This document shows, in pieces, positions 35,126-43,250 of a stretch of 64,000 nucleotides of DNA (positions are counted from its first letter, which is position 1; every line of letters starts with the position of its first letter). Source of the DNA: an uncultured Psychroserpens sp. (GTDB lineage: Bacteria; Bacteroidota; Bacteroidia; Flavobacteriales; Flavobacteriaceae); assembly GCF_947500255.1 (NCBI RefSeq), contig NZ_CANMRL010000007.1:180215-244214 (forward strand), written 5' to 3'. A program made the translations under genes and the position numbers. The notes under the pieces were generated by a model. The model ran no database searches. It saw only the letters and a program-made list of their open reading frames with translations, and was not told the origin of the DNA.

Positions 35126-35344
35126 TGCCAACGTGTTCGTGTATGGTTTACCTTCGGTGATTATTTTCCCTAGTTCGTTTTTGTTAACGTCATTTTTTCA
35201 AAATGCCGAACAAAAATCTACTAGCTTTAATAGTTGTTGCGTTGGCTAGGTCTAAGATAATAAAAGGGAACGAACCGTTAGGGAAATCCGCAGGATTTTC
35301 CGAGTAAGTTATAATCAAACAATTGATTATAGACGTTGTTAGCA
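35126..35344 (-). repeat. attC-like site L, long form
   Basis: Left box tgccaac (35126), gtgttcgtgtatgg, the 100-base module shared with site H (ttaccttcggtgattatttt through ctagctttaatagttgttg), then the core with AAATCCgcAGGATTTT, right arm gattatagacgtt and box gttagca (35338). The right box is the reverse complement of the left box of site M, the upstream end of the same cassette. Confidence 0.75.
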
Positions 35345-35362
35345 AATCGTTTTTATATTCCG

Positions 35363-35989
35363 TTATTCTTTTAATAGGTCTACAAATATATTATCAGTCC
35401 AAGCTTTGGTATCAATTGTGAAATAGTTCCTGTTTAAAAGCAATTCATCTGGTAGTGAATCCATTTTGATAAACCGTAAATCCATAATGTGCCCTTCAAA
35501 GCTATAGTTTTCATAGTTTTTATACTCAAATTCAATCGTATTTTTATCAGTATAAATTTCTTTTACGTACACAGAATCTTTTTCTTTTTGTAAATACACG
35601 AAGGTCACATTTCTTGAGTCTATCCTTGAATCAGGAATACTGTCAGCAGGTGAGAAAAATTTAATTTCGCCTTTAAATATTGAGTCTGTTTCTTTTTGTC
35701 TATCAATTTTGTAAGTAAAAAAACTACTTCTAGAACTATCAATCACTCCATTTTTATAATATTTCGAAGTATTCCAAAATGTGTCATGTTCCTTAGTTAC
35801 ATAAGCCTCGAATTCAGCTGTCAATTCATTTTCATTACCTTGTTGTATTGTAATCCTTTGATAACGCTTTGTAGTGTCAGTTTTCGTTTTATTCACATCT
35901 GCTTTTTCGACAATTTTTTCCGATGTCTTTTTGCACGCGATTATGCATAAAAAAAATAGAATAAATATGATTTGGGATTGTTTCATCAA
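35363..35989 (-). CDS. Lipoprotein of unknown function
   Basis: This 208-residue protein starts MMKQSQIIFILFFLCIIAC, a lipoprotein signal with the acylated Cys at 19. The mature part is charged and beta-rich (RITIQQGNENELTAEFEAYVTKEHDTFWNTSKYY). No family was recognised. It is a complete single-gene cassette between sites M and L. Confidence 0.6.
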   Translation of the reverse strand: MMKQSQIIFILFFLCIIACKKTSEKIVEKADVNKTKTDTTKRYQRITIQQGNENELTAEFEAYVTKEHDTFWNTSKYYKNGVIDSSRSSFFTYKIDRQKETDSIFKGEIKFFSPADSIPDSRIDSRNVTFVYLQKEKDSVYVKEIYTDKNTIEFEYKNYENYSFEGHIMDLRFIKMDSLPDELLLNRNYFTIDTKAWTDNIFVDLLKE

Positions 35990-35994
35990 ATGTT

Positions 35995-36126
35995 TGCTAA
36001 CGTGCTTATGTATGATTTGTGCGGCTGAGAATCCACAGGATTTTCAGATGTAGCAAATCAGATAGTTAAATATATCAAATTTTCATTGAAGTAGGAGTAA
36101 AGCATGAATTATACACGTTGTTACCT
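35995..36126 (-). repeat. attC-like site M
   Basis: Left box tgctaac (35995), gtgcttatgtatg, a hairpin GAATCCacAGGATTTTC core, right arm attatacacgtt and box gttacct (36120). The right box is the exact reverse complement of the aggtaac box of leader 3 at the start of the cassette. Confidence 0.75.
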
Positions 36127-36135
36127 GCTGGCTTT

Positions 36136-36516
36136 TTAATTCAGTTCAATTTTTATTGTTTTACTCTCAATATCAATTTCAATCCATTCAGCTTGAGATT
36201 CCAAATCAGGAATGCACTCTGTTAAATCCATTTCTTTGGCATATTTGCTCAATGCTTTTTGTCCGAAATTAATTATCGCTTTAAATTCTGTTTGTCCAGT
36301 TTTTCCAAGCCACGCTTTAGTTTCTATCTTTCGCTTGTCATTAACGTGTTTTTTAGTCAGCTGATTTTCAGTTGGAAACCAGGAAATTCCATCACACCAA
36401 AACCCTTTTAATTCTGGGTCAGTCGATTTTTCTAATTCATTACAAATCCTGAACTCTAATTTAGTGCAGAATTTCTCATTAAAAGGTGTTTCTATCTTTT
36501 GTTCCACTTTTTTCAT
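36136..36516 (-). CDS. Hypothetical cytosolic protein
   Basis: This 126-residue acidic protein (FNEKFCTKLEFRICNELEKSTDPELKGFWCDGISWFP) has no signal peptide and no recognised domain. Its start overlaps the stop of the DUF2750 gene by 4 bases (ATGA-type coupling), so both are made from one transcript as a two-gene cassette ending in site M. The function is unknown. Confidence 0.5.
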   Translation of the reverse strand: MKKVEQKIETPFNEKFCTKLEFRICNELEKSTDPELKGFWCDGISWFPTENQLTKKHVNDKRKIETKAWLGKTGQTEFKAIINFGQKALSKYAKEMDLTECIPDLESQAEWIEIDIESKTIKIELN

Positions 36517-36968
36517 TCAGTTACTTTTTTGACTTGTTTTTCCAAGTCTACAATTCCATTAAACTTTCTAAAGTTCAATTCTTTTCCGATTGATTTTAAT
36601 TCATTAATTAACTCTATAATCAATTCCAATGGTTCAGTTTCGTATCCAAATAGATTTTGGTCAAATTGAGTTCCGATTAGTAGTTCGTCATTTGCCATTC
36701 CAATACACCAGTTTTCCATAAATTCAGATAGTGAAATTTCAGTCACTTCATATTTTTTCCATTCGTCTTTAGCACAAGATTTAGCTCTTACCTTTTCTGA
36801 CCAAAAGCATATCATTCCAATTGGATTTCCATCGTCGTCCTCATATTGAGTTGAACTAGATGTGGCGAATCCACTTTTACTTTTCAAACCGTAAACTATC
36901 TCCGTTTCAGATACAGTTTTTATGAATTTCAGATGTCGGTTTTTCAGTGTTATTGAATCTTGGAACAT
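36513..36968 (-). CDS. DUF2750-family protein
   Basis: This 151-residue protein has the DUF2750 pattern: ICFWSEKVRAKSCAKDEWKKYEVTEISLSEFMENWCIGMANDELLIGTQFDQNLFGYETEPLELI. The family has no known function. It is the first gene of the fourth run, 16 bp from the box of leader 3, so any promoter in the leader would serve it. It is coupled by a 4-base overlap to the next gene. Confidence 0.65.
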   Translation of the reverse strand: MFQDSITLKNRHLKFIKTVSETEIVYGLKSKSGFATSSSTQYEDDDGNPIGMICFWSEKVRAKSCAKDEWKKYEVTEISLSEFMENWCIGMANDELLIGTQFDQNLFGYETEPLELIIELINELKSIGKELNFRKFNGIVDLEKQVKKVTE

Positions 36969-36984
36969 AGTTTGTTTAGCTTGC

Positions 36985-37067
36985 AGGTAACTCGTTATAT
37001 GGAGATAAATATACGCGTTTTTGGGTCTATGTTCCCGTAATCAGGACATTTTGTTCCTGTTTACAGA
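36985..37067 (-). repeat. Array leader repeat 3 (attI-like)
   Basis: Box aggtaac (36985-36991), then tcgttatatggagataaata, tacgcgtttttgggtc, and two related segments of about 16 bases (tgttcccgtaatcagga; tgttcctgtttacaga). The conserved text ends at the GTT crossover point as in leader 2. On the minus strand it contains TATATTTA, a partial -7 box. Confidence 0.7.
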
Positions 37068-37133
37068 TTTAAGAGTTCATATTTTCTTAGTCATTAAATA
37101 TGGCAAATAGATAGAGAAGATTGACTGAGTTAG

Positions 37134-39296
37134 TTAATCCTTATCCTTTACATAATAATTGTTAGTCTCATCAGCCAGTCGATCCCATGTCATGGTCTCG
37201 GTATTAAATGAATAGGGTACAGACGCAAGCCTACCTTCGTCAGTCGTTTCAAAGGTCATCAACGTTCCTAATTTTGTATTGTTCATATAGGTATTCTCCG
37301 AAATTGGTAGGAGCTCTACCTTTGGCAAGTTCACATTCTCTTCCTTACGTTTATAATAAAACTTTCCATTTTCAACCCAAAACTTGCGTGGACCATAACT
37401 GCCTTCAAAATGTTTGTTCTGAAGCTGTAACGAATCGGGAGTCATTGCTTTTCTGTATTGTAAATGTTTAACTATGTTTTTGAGATAAGCGTGTTCTGGA
37501 TTTTCTTTTACCGCGATTTCATATAACTTCTCGGCGTCCTCTAAATTACCTTCATCAAAAGCACTGTGTGCATCGAGTATACTTTGGTCTTCTTTCCAAT
37601 ACCAAGTGGAAACAGAGTTTTTATAATCATGTTGTGCATTTTTCATAGCAATTACTTTCCCTGAACTATTGTAAACTAAATCATATCGCCATGTTCTACT
37701 GTTTATAAATCCACCAACAATAGATTTTGGTCCAGCAAGAAGTAAAGGCGCCATACTCTGGTTTTTGACATATCTTATAATTCTGTCATTTTCAATCCAT
37801 AGATCGAGCGTTTGTTCATTGTAATCATAGCGATAACGACCAACAAAATCTTTATAGAGTTCTGTGTCTAGCTTGTTTTTTATTAGGTAGGCAATAGCAG
37901 TGTCATAAACTTGCCATCGGTTTTCATAGCCTGGATGAAGTGTTTTAATGTCCTTTAATAGGTTTTTAGCCTCTGTGAACTTCCCTTTAAATAATAAAGG
38001 TTGCAATTTAAATATGCTTAACGAAGGATTAATAATTTCATATTTTTTAATCTCAGCGATCAGTCGGTCATCATCACCTCTTACCATTGATGCTACAGCA
38101 AGGTTAATACCGTTATCAGGATTTGGTTCGTTTGTAAATAGGCGTTCTGTAGTTTCTAAATATTTATTGGTTTGACGTGTTTCGCCATAAATGGCGTATA
38201 GCACCTGATTATAGAAGTCGTTGTTTGGGTCGACTTCAAGTTGAAGCTTTACCTGTTCTTCGGCTAAATCATAATTTTCATAAGCGAGATTACGCTGTAT
38301 ATTGACTTCTAGTTGTCGTTGTAGTGGTAGTTTGTTTCTGTGAGCGAAAGCTTTGTCTGCAATATCTTGAGTTTCTAATTTCCCACGATTAAAACGCAAT
38401 GCACGTTTGGCGTCTTCTAAATAAGCCATTGCAAACCGATTGTCTATAGATGTGGCTTTGTCATAATTTCCATGGATAAATTCTTTTAGAGCCTCCATAG
38501 AATTACTCATAAATTCGTTAATTGGAAAATCCAAATACTTGAGTGTATTGGATTCTACAAAACCAGACTGGTTGGTTATAAATACGCTAATGTCGTCAAG
38601 TAGCACAAGTAAATTTGGTCCTTTAAATGTTTGCTCTTTTAAGGTTTTTCCATTGGTAGATTTTTTTATGAATGTTTTAATTTCATAATCATCACCTATT
38701 TTATTAAACGTACCATCTACATAAAAGTCATAGAACAAACTGGCCTCTTTAATCTTGGATGTTGTATTTGAGATGTCAGCGAAATCTGGACTCAAACTTT
38801 TGTTTTGCGTCAGATCTTGATATAGTAGTCTGCCAATACCATAACGTAACCATTCTTGAGAGTCATCATTGGTCAAATTTTCAAATGCAAAAATCGGAAT
38901 ACCTATTCTAAACTCTTCTTTTGTGATTGTTTTGCTTTCTGTTTGTCCGCTTTCATTTGTATATTTTATTTCCTTGGTGGTTGCACCTAAGTCACTATTT
39001 CCAAAGCCAAAATAGACGACGATGCATAGGATAACTATATTTAAAGGGAAGAGTATTTTCTCGCGAAGCTTTAATATGCGTTTATTAATGCGTTCTTGGT
39101 GATACAGATAAATAGCAAGAGAAGGAATGATGCCAATAAATAACCAAAGTAAAACATCAACCCAATGAGGAGAAATATTATATCGATTTAAAACCCAATC
39201 TACAAATTGTAAAAAGGTCCAAGCGGCAACAAGGTAAGCTGCTAGAATTTTTAAGGTCTTAATCCATTTCTTTTGTCTTTTTGGCTCTGTAGACAT
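37134..39296 (-). CDS. Membrane-anchored TPR protein with TolB-N-like domain
   Basis: This 720-residue protein has three N-terminal membrane helices (about 15-33, 44-64 and 83-99) and then a periplasmic or cytosolic region with IGIPIFAFENLTNDDSQEWLRYGIGRLLYQDL, a pattern like the domain in adenylate-cyclase-associated and TolB-N proteins, followed by TPR-like helical repeats (NRFAMAYLEDAKRALRF, EGNLEDAEKLYEIAVKENPEHAYL). It probably senses or scaffolds; no enzymatic motif was seen. It has no attC-like neighbour and marks the return to ordinary chromosome. Confidence 0.65.
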   Translation of the reverse strand: MSTEPKRQKKWIKTLKILAAYLVAAWTFLQFVDWVLNRYNISPHWVDVLLWLFIGIIPSLAIYLYHQERINKRILKLREKILFPLNIVILCIVVYFGFGNSDLGATTKEIKYTNESGQTESKTITKEEFRIGIPIFAFENLTNDDSQEWLRYGIGRLLYQDLTQNKSLSPDFADISNTTSKIKEASLFYDFYVDGTFNKIGDDYEIKTFIKKSTNGKTLKEQTFKGPNLLVLLDDISVFITNQSGFVESNTLKYLDFPINEFMSNSMEALKEFIHGNYDKATSIDNRFAMAYLEDAKRALRFNRGKLETQDIADKAFAHRNKLPLQRQLEVNIQRNLAYENYDLAEEQVKLQLEVDPNNDFYNQVLYAIYGETRQTNKYLETTERLFTNEPNPDNGINLAVASMVRGDDDRLIAEIKKYEIINPSLSIFKLQPLLFKGKFTEAKNLLKDIKTLHPGYENRWQVYDTAIAYLIKNKLDTELYKDFVGRYRYDYNEQTLDLWIENDRIIRYVKNQSMAPLLLAGPKSIVGGFINSRTWRYDLVYNSSGKVIAMKNAQHDYKNSVSTWYWKEDQSILDAHSAFDEGNLEDAEKLYEIAVKENPEHAYLKNIVKHLQYRKAMTPDSLQLQNKHFEGSYGPRKFWVENGKFYYKRKEENVNLPKVELLPISENTYMNNTKLGTLMTFETTDEGRLASVPYSFNTETMTWDRLADETNNYYVKDKD

Positions 39297-39447
39297 TGTT
39301 CAGATGTTTAATAGCTAATTAAAAATATGATTTCAATTTACAAGTAAATATAAGCACTATTCATAAAATTCATAGGTATAGTTTTTAAAAGTTAATAAAA
39401 CGAACATTTTAATTGTATTTTTACTTGACTAACCCATACCTTTTTAA

Positions 39448-40569
39448 ATGAAATCTTATAGTTTGCTATTCGTTCTGCTGTTATGCTTTTTTAGTTGTAA
39501 TACTTCGGAAAAAAATACTACTGAAACCTCTGAAGTAAAACCAAAAATTGAACAAGCACAGGTTCCAACAATTGATTTAGAGCAAGCCAATCGCTTAGCA
39601 CAATTGCCTATTCATTGTATTCAAACCGAATATCCAAATAAACTCAATCAAACAATTGGGAGTGATGCCGATTTGCAATCACCTCAAGATTTACATCCAG
39701 CCTTTTATGGATGCTTTGATTGGCATTCGGCTGTTCATGGTCATTGGAGTCTCGTGAGCTTATTAAAACAATTTCCTGAGTTAGAGTCTGCTGAGCAATC
39801 AAAAAAAATGTTGCTTGACAATATGTCTGAGGCAAATATCAAAGCTGAGGTAGCATATTTCTTCGGAAAATATAATGGAACATATGAGCGCACCTATGGT
39901 TGGGCTTGGCTTTTAAAATTGGCTGAAGAGTTGCATACATGGGATGATCCTATCGCAAGAGCATTGGAAGCTAATCTACAACCGCTAACCGATTTAATTG
40001 TGAACAAATATCTAGAATTCTTGCCCAAACTGAATTATCCAATTCGCGTAGGTGAACATCCTAATACGGCTTTCGGACTCTCATTTGCATACGATTATGC
40101 TAAAACCGTTGGACATGAACCTTTAAAGTCTATAATCGAGCAACGCGCAAAAGATTTCTATAGTAATGATGCTGATTGTCCGCTATCTTGGGAGCCAAGT
40201 GGTTTTGATTTTTTGTCACCTTGTCTTGAAGAAGCAGCTTTAATGAAACGTGTATTGCCAACAGAAGATTTTAAAACTTGGGCTAACTCATTTCTTCCAC
40301 AATTAAAAGATAATACTTTCAGTATTGAAACTGGAAAAGTAAGCGATAGAACAGATGGAAAACTAGTACACTTAGATGGTGTGAATTTTTCAAGAGCATG
40401 GAGTTTAAATGAAATTGCTCGCGATTTACCAGAATACAATCATCTTAAAAACATAGCCAATCAGCACATTAATTATTCGTTGCCAAGTATTGTTGGTGAT
40501 AGCTATGAAGGCGGACACTGGCTAGGGAGTTTTGCGATTTATGCTTTAAATTCTGTAGATCGTGATTAA
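39448..40569 (+). CDS. DUF2891 lipoprotein
   Basis: This 373-residue protein has a lipoprotein signal (MKSYSLLFVLLLCFFSC) and the DUF2891 sequence: PIHCIQTEYPNKLNQTIGSD, ALHPAFYGCFDWHSAVHGHWSLV-type text and an all-helical body resembling glycoside hydrolase-like (alpha/alpha) folds. Its 3' end overlaps the Nramp-like gene by 8 bases, so it is translated together with the 5-oxoproline genes, a link not obvious from the DUF. The activity is unknown. Confidence 0.75.
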   Translation: MKSYSLLFVLLLCFFSCNTSEKNTTETSEVKPKIEQAQVPTIDLEQANRLAQLPIHCIQTEYPNKLNQTIGSDADLQSPQDLHPAFYGCFDWHSAVHGHWSLVSLLKQFPELESAEQSKKMLLDNMSEANIKAEVAYFFGKYNGTYERTYGWAWLLKLAEELHTWDDPIARALEANLQPLTDLIVNKYLEFLPKLNYPIRVGEHPNTAFGLSFAYDYAKTVGHEPLKSIIEQRAKDFYSNDADCPLSWEPSGFDFLSPCLEEAALMKRVLPTEDFKTWANSFLPQLKDNTFSIETGKVSDRTDGKLVHLDGVNFSRAWSLNEIARDLPEYNHLKNIANQHINYSLPSIVGDSYEGGHWLGSFAIYALNSVDRD

Positions 40570-41776
40570 GAGTTGGTTTAAAAATATTGGTCCAGGGCCT
40601 CTGGTTGCTGCAGCTTTTATTGGGCCAGGAACGGTGACCGTTTGCACACTTGCTGGTGTCAATTTTGGATTTTCACTGCTTTGGGCAATGCTATTGTCAA
40701 TTTTTGCAACAATTGTTTTACAGGAAATGTCGGCACGTTTAGGTATTGTATCCCAAAAAGGGTTGTCGGAAGTGATTAGAACTGAAATTAAAAACCCGTT
40801 GTTTAGGACTTTGGCTATCATTTTAATTTTGTCGGCAATAGTTGTTGGGAATGCCGCATATGAAGCAGGGAATATAAGCGGTAGTGTATTAGGTCTAGAA
40901 GCATTATTTGGAAGCTCATCATTTAATTCGAGTGCTGTATACAGCGTGATAATTGGCGTTATTGCTTTTGTGTTACTGTTTATAGGAAATTATAAAGTTT
41001 TAGAGAAAGCATTAATCACTTTAGTGATTTTAATGAGTTTAGCCTTTTTAATTACTGCGATAGTTACAAAGCCTAACATAACTGAGATATTTAGAGGGTT
41101 ATTTATACCAAAGTTTTCAGGAGAAAGTGTATTGACAGTCATTGCATTGGTAGGAACAACAGTGGTTCCTTATAATTTATTTCTTCATGCGGCTTTGGTA
41201 AAAGAAAAATGGAAAAAAGAATCCGACCTAAAATTTGCTCGAAAAGATACCATTATTGCTGTTGTTCTGGGAGGAATAGTTTCGATGAGTATTATTATTT
41301 CAGCTGCAGCAATAAAAACGTATGAAGTTAATGGAGCAGTAGATCTTGCTAAAGGTTTAGAACCTTTGTTTGGCGATTTTGCATCCTATTTTTTATCGAT
41401 TGGTTTATTTGCCGCTGGTATTACTAGTGCCATTACGGCGCCTTTGGCAGCAGCTTATGTTGCTTCTGGATGTTTAGGATGGAAGTCAGATATGAAATCT
41501 GTTCGTTTTAGAGCGGTTTGGATGTTTATTCTAGGTTTAGGTGTGTTATTTTCATCTGTAGGGTTTAAATCCATAGAAATTATAAAGTTCGCTCAAGTGG
41601 CTAATGGCTTATTACTGCCTATTATTGCTGGCTTTTTAATTTGGATCATGAATAAATCATCGATTCTTGGTAAGCATAAGAATTCGGTTCTGCAAAATGG
41701 TCTCGGAATCATTATTTTCGGAATAGCGTTGTTCTTAGGTGTAAAGAGTATTCTAAAAGTGTTTAATCTATTGTAA
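40562..41776 (+). CDS. Nramp-related transporter lacking the metal-binding motif
   Basis: This 404-residue, about 11-helix protein is related to Nramp transporters (GPGPLVAAAFI...LQEMSARLGIVSQKGLSEVIRTE). The usual helix-1 DPGN motif reads GPGT and the helix-6 MPHN reads VPYN, so the Mn/Fe ligands are missing; transport of another solute is likely. The start is GTG at 40562, inside the upstream gene. It is coupled to pxpA by a TAATG overlap. B. subtilis ycsG has the same position before the 5-oxoprolinase genes, which suggests 5-oxoproline uptake. Confidence 0.8.
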   Translation: MIKSWFKNIGPGPLVAAAFIGPGTVTVCTLAGVNFGFSLLWAMLLSIFATIVLQEMSARLGIVSQKGLSEVIRTEIKNPLFRTLAIILILSAIVVGNAAYEAGNISGSVLGLEALFGSSSFNSSAVYSVIIGVIAFVLLFIGNYKVLEKALITLVILMSLAFLITAIVTKPNITEIFRGLFIPKFSGESVLTVIALVGTTVVPYNLFLHAALVKEKWKKESDLKFARKDTIIAVVLGGIVSMSIIISAAAIKTYEVNGAVDLAKGLEPLFGDFASYFLSIGLFAAGITSAITAPLAAAYVASGCLGWKSDMKSVRFRAVWMFILGLGVLFSSVGFKSIEIIKFAQVANGLLLPIIAGFLIWIMNKSSILGKHKNSVLQNGLGIIIFGIALFLGVKSILKVFNLL

Positions 41777-42510
41777 TGATTCTAGTAGATATCAATTGTG
41801 ATTTGGGCGAAGGTATTGGTAATGAAGATTTACTTATGCCTTTAATTTCTTCATGTAATATTGCTTGTGGTGGTCATGCAGGAGATAAGGCTACAATGAG
41901 TTTTGTTGCTGATTTGGCTCGAAAATTTAAAGTCAAAATTGGAGCACACCCTTCATTTCCAGATAGAGATAACTTTGGCCGAAAGGAAATGAACATGTCT
42001 GATGAAGCACTCTATAACACTCTATATGATCAAATAAAGAGCTTAAAAAGAATCCTAGACAAAAAACAGCTTAGTTTGCATCATGTTAAACCACATGGCG
42101 CATTGTATAATAGGGTTTCAGCAAACAAAGAAGTAGCGAAGGTCGTTGTTAATGTGATTAGAGATATTGATAAGAGCTTGATTTTATATGCGCCTTATAA
42201 ATCGGTTATTGCAGAAATCGCTTCTCAAGTAGGATTGCAAGTCAAGTTTGAAGCTTTTGCTGATAGAAATTATAACCAAGACTTGACTTTAGTGTCAAGG
42301 CGCAAAGAAAATGCATTAATCCATGATGCGGAAGTCATGTTTCAGCAAGTTAGTCAGATTGTTTTAGACGAAAAAGTGACAGTTATAAATGGAGTAGAAG
42401 TAGCCTTAAAAGCAGATACGTTTTGCGTGCATGGAGACGGGAAAAATGTAGTCCAAAACTTAGAGTATTTGATTCATAGATTGAAGCAAAATAATATCGA
42501 AATTACTTAA
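41776..42510 (+). CDS. pxpA: 5-oxoprolinase subunit A
   Basis: This 244-residue LamB/YcsF-family protein (ILVDINCDLGEGIGNEDLLMPLISSCNIACGGHAGD, then HHVKPHGALYN) forms with PxpB and PxpC the ATP-dependent 5-oxoprolinase that opens the ring of 5-oxoproline to glutamate. The length is normal. Its start overlaps the transporter stop and its stop overlaps the pxpB start, each by one base. Confidence 0.92.
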   Translation: MILVDINCDLGEGIGNEDLLMPLISSCNIACGGHAGDKATMSFVADLARKFKVKIGAHPSFPDRDNFGRKEMNMSDEALYNTLYDQIKSLKRILDKKQLSLHHVKPHGALYNRVSANKEVAKVVVNVIRDIDKSLILYAPYKSVIAEIASQVGLQVKFEAFADRNYNQDLTLVSRRKENALIHDAEVMFQQVSQIVLDEKVTVINGVEVALKADTFCVHGDGKNVVQNLEYLIHRLKQNNIEIT

Positions 42511-43250
42511 TGGGAGTTATGGATTTTGAACTTAAATATAAACCATTTTCTGAGCGCTCTATTTTGATAGAATGGCCTGCCGAAATAGCTCTAAACATCC
42601 TTAACGATGTCTTAATATTTAAAGATCATATAGAAAATTCAAATATTAAATCTATACTTCAGGTAAATAACGCATATAGCTCGATTTTAGTTATTTATAA
42701 TTTCACTATTGATAAAATCTATGATGAAATATCGATCTTAAAAAGACTCTATTTCAGTAGAAATAGTAAAACTAAGCACATCACAAGACGATGGAAGATT
42801 CCTGTGTGCTATGATGATGAATTTGGATTGGATTTAGATGAAATTTCCGAAGAAAAAAAGTGCTCAAAAACTGACATTGTTTCTTTGCATTCTAAAGCTG
42901 ATTATACGGTTTTTTTTATTGGCTTTTTACCAGGCTTTTTATACTTGGGCGGATTGGATAAACGCTTACATGTTCCGAGGAAAAAGAGTCCAAGATTTGA
43001 GGTTAGAAAAGGAGCAGTAGCAATAGGAGGACAACAAACAGGAATCTATCCTAATTCGAGTCCTGGTGGATGGCATATCATTGGGAATACACCTTTAGAG
43101 TTTTTTGATTTAAGCAAAGACAGACCATGTTTTGCAAATTCAGGTGATAAAATTCAGTTTTTTCCAATAGACAGGAACGAATATCAAAATATCTTGACTC
43201 AAATAGATTTGGGTACATATCAATTAGAAAGTGAGGTGGTTGATGATTGA
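42510..43250 (+). CDS. pxpB: 5-oxoprolinase subunit B (KipI-like)
   Basis: This 246-residue KipI/allophanate-hydrolase-subunit-1-like protein carries FFIGFLPGFLYLGGLDKRLHVPRKKSPRFEVRKGAVAIGGQQTGIYPNSSPGGWHIIGNTP, the signature of the family. In the PxpABC complex it participates in ATP-dependent activation. Its start overlaps the pxpA stop (TAATG) and it overlaps pxpC by 8 bases. Confidence 0.9.
   Translation: MGVMDFELKYKPFSERSILIEWPAEIALNILNDVLIFKDHIENSNIKSILQVNNAYSSILVIYNFTIDKIYDEISILKRLYFSRNSKTKHITRRWKIPVCYDDEFGLDLDEISEEKKCSKTDIVSLHSKADYTVFFIGFLPGFLYLGGLDKRLHVPRKKSPRFEVRKGAVAIGGQQTGIYPNSSPGGWHIIGNTPLEFFDLSKDRPCFANSGDKIQFFPIDRNEYQNILTQIDLGTYQLESEVVDD

Noticed and set aside
18481..36126. 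Intergenic inverted repeats as MITEs
   Set aside because: The ends look alike, but they occur only at gene 3' ends in one orientation, show no clear target duplication, and the cassette-end heptamers co-vary as in integron cassettes. MITE origin is not fully excluded.
16400..37100. Integrase or transposase gene within the array
   Set aside because: All frames over 60 residues were considered on both strands; none has the R...HxxR...Y or DDE pattern. An integrase may lie outside the window.
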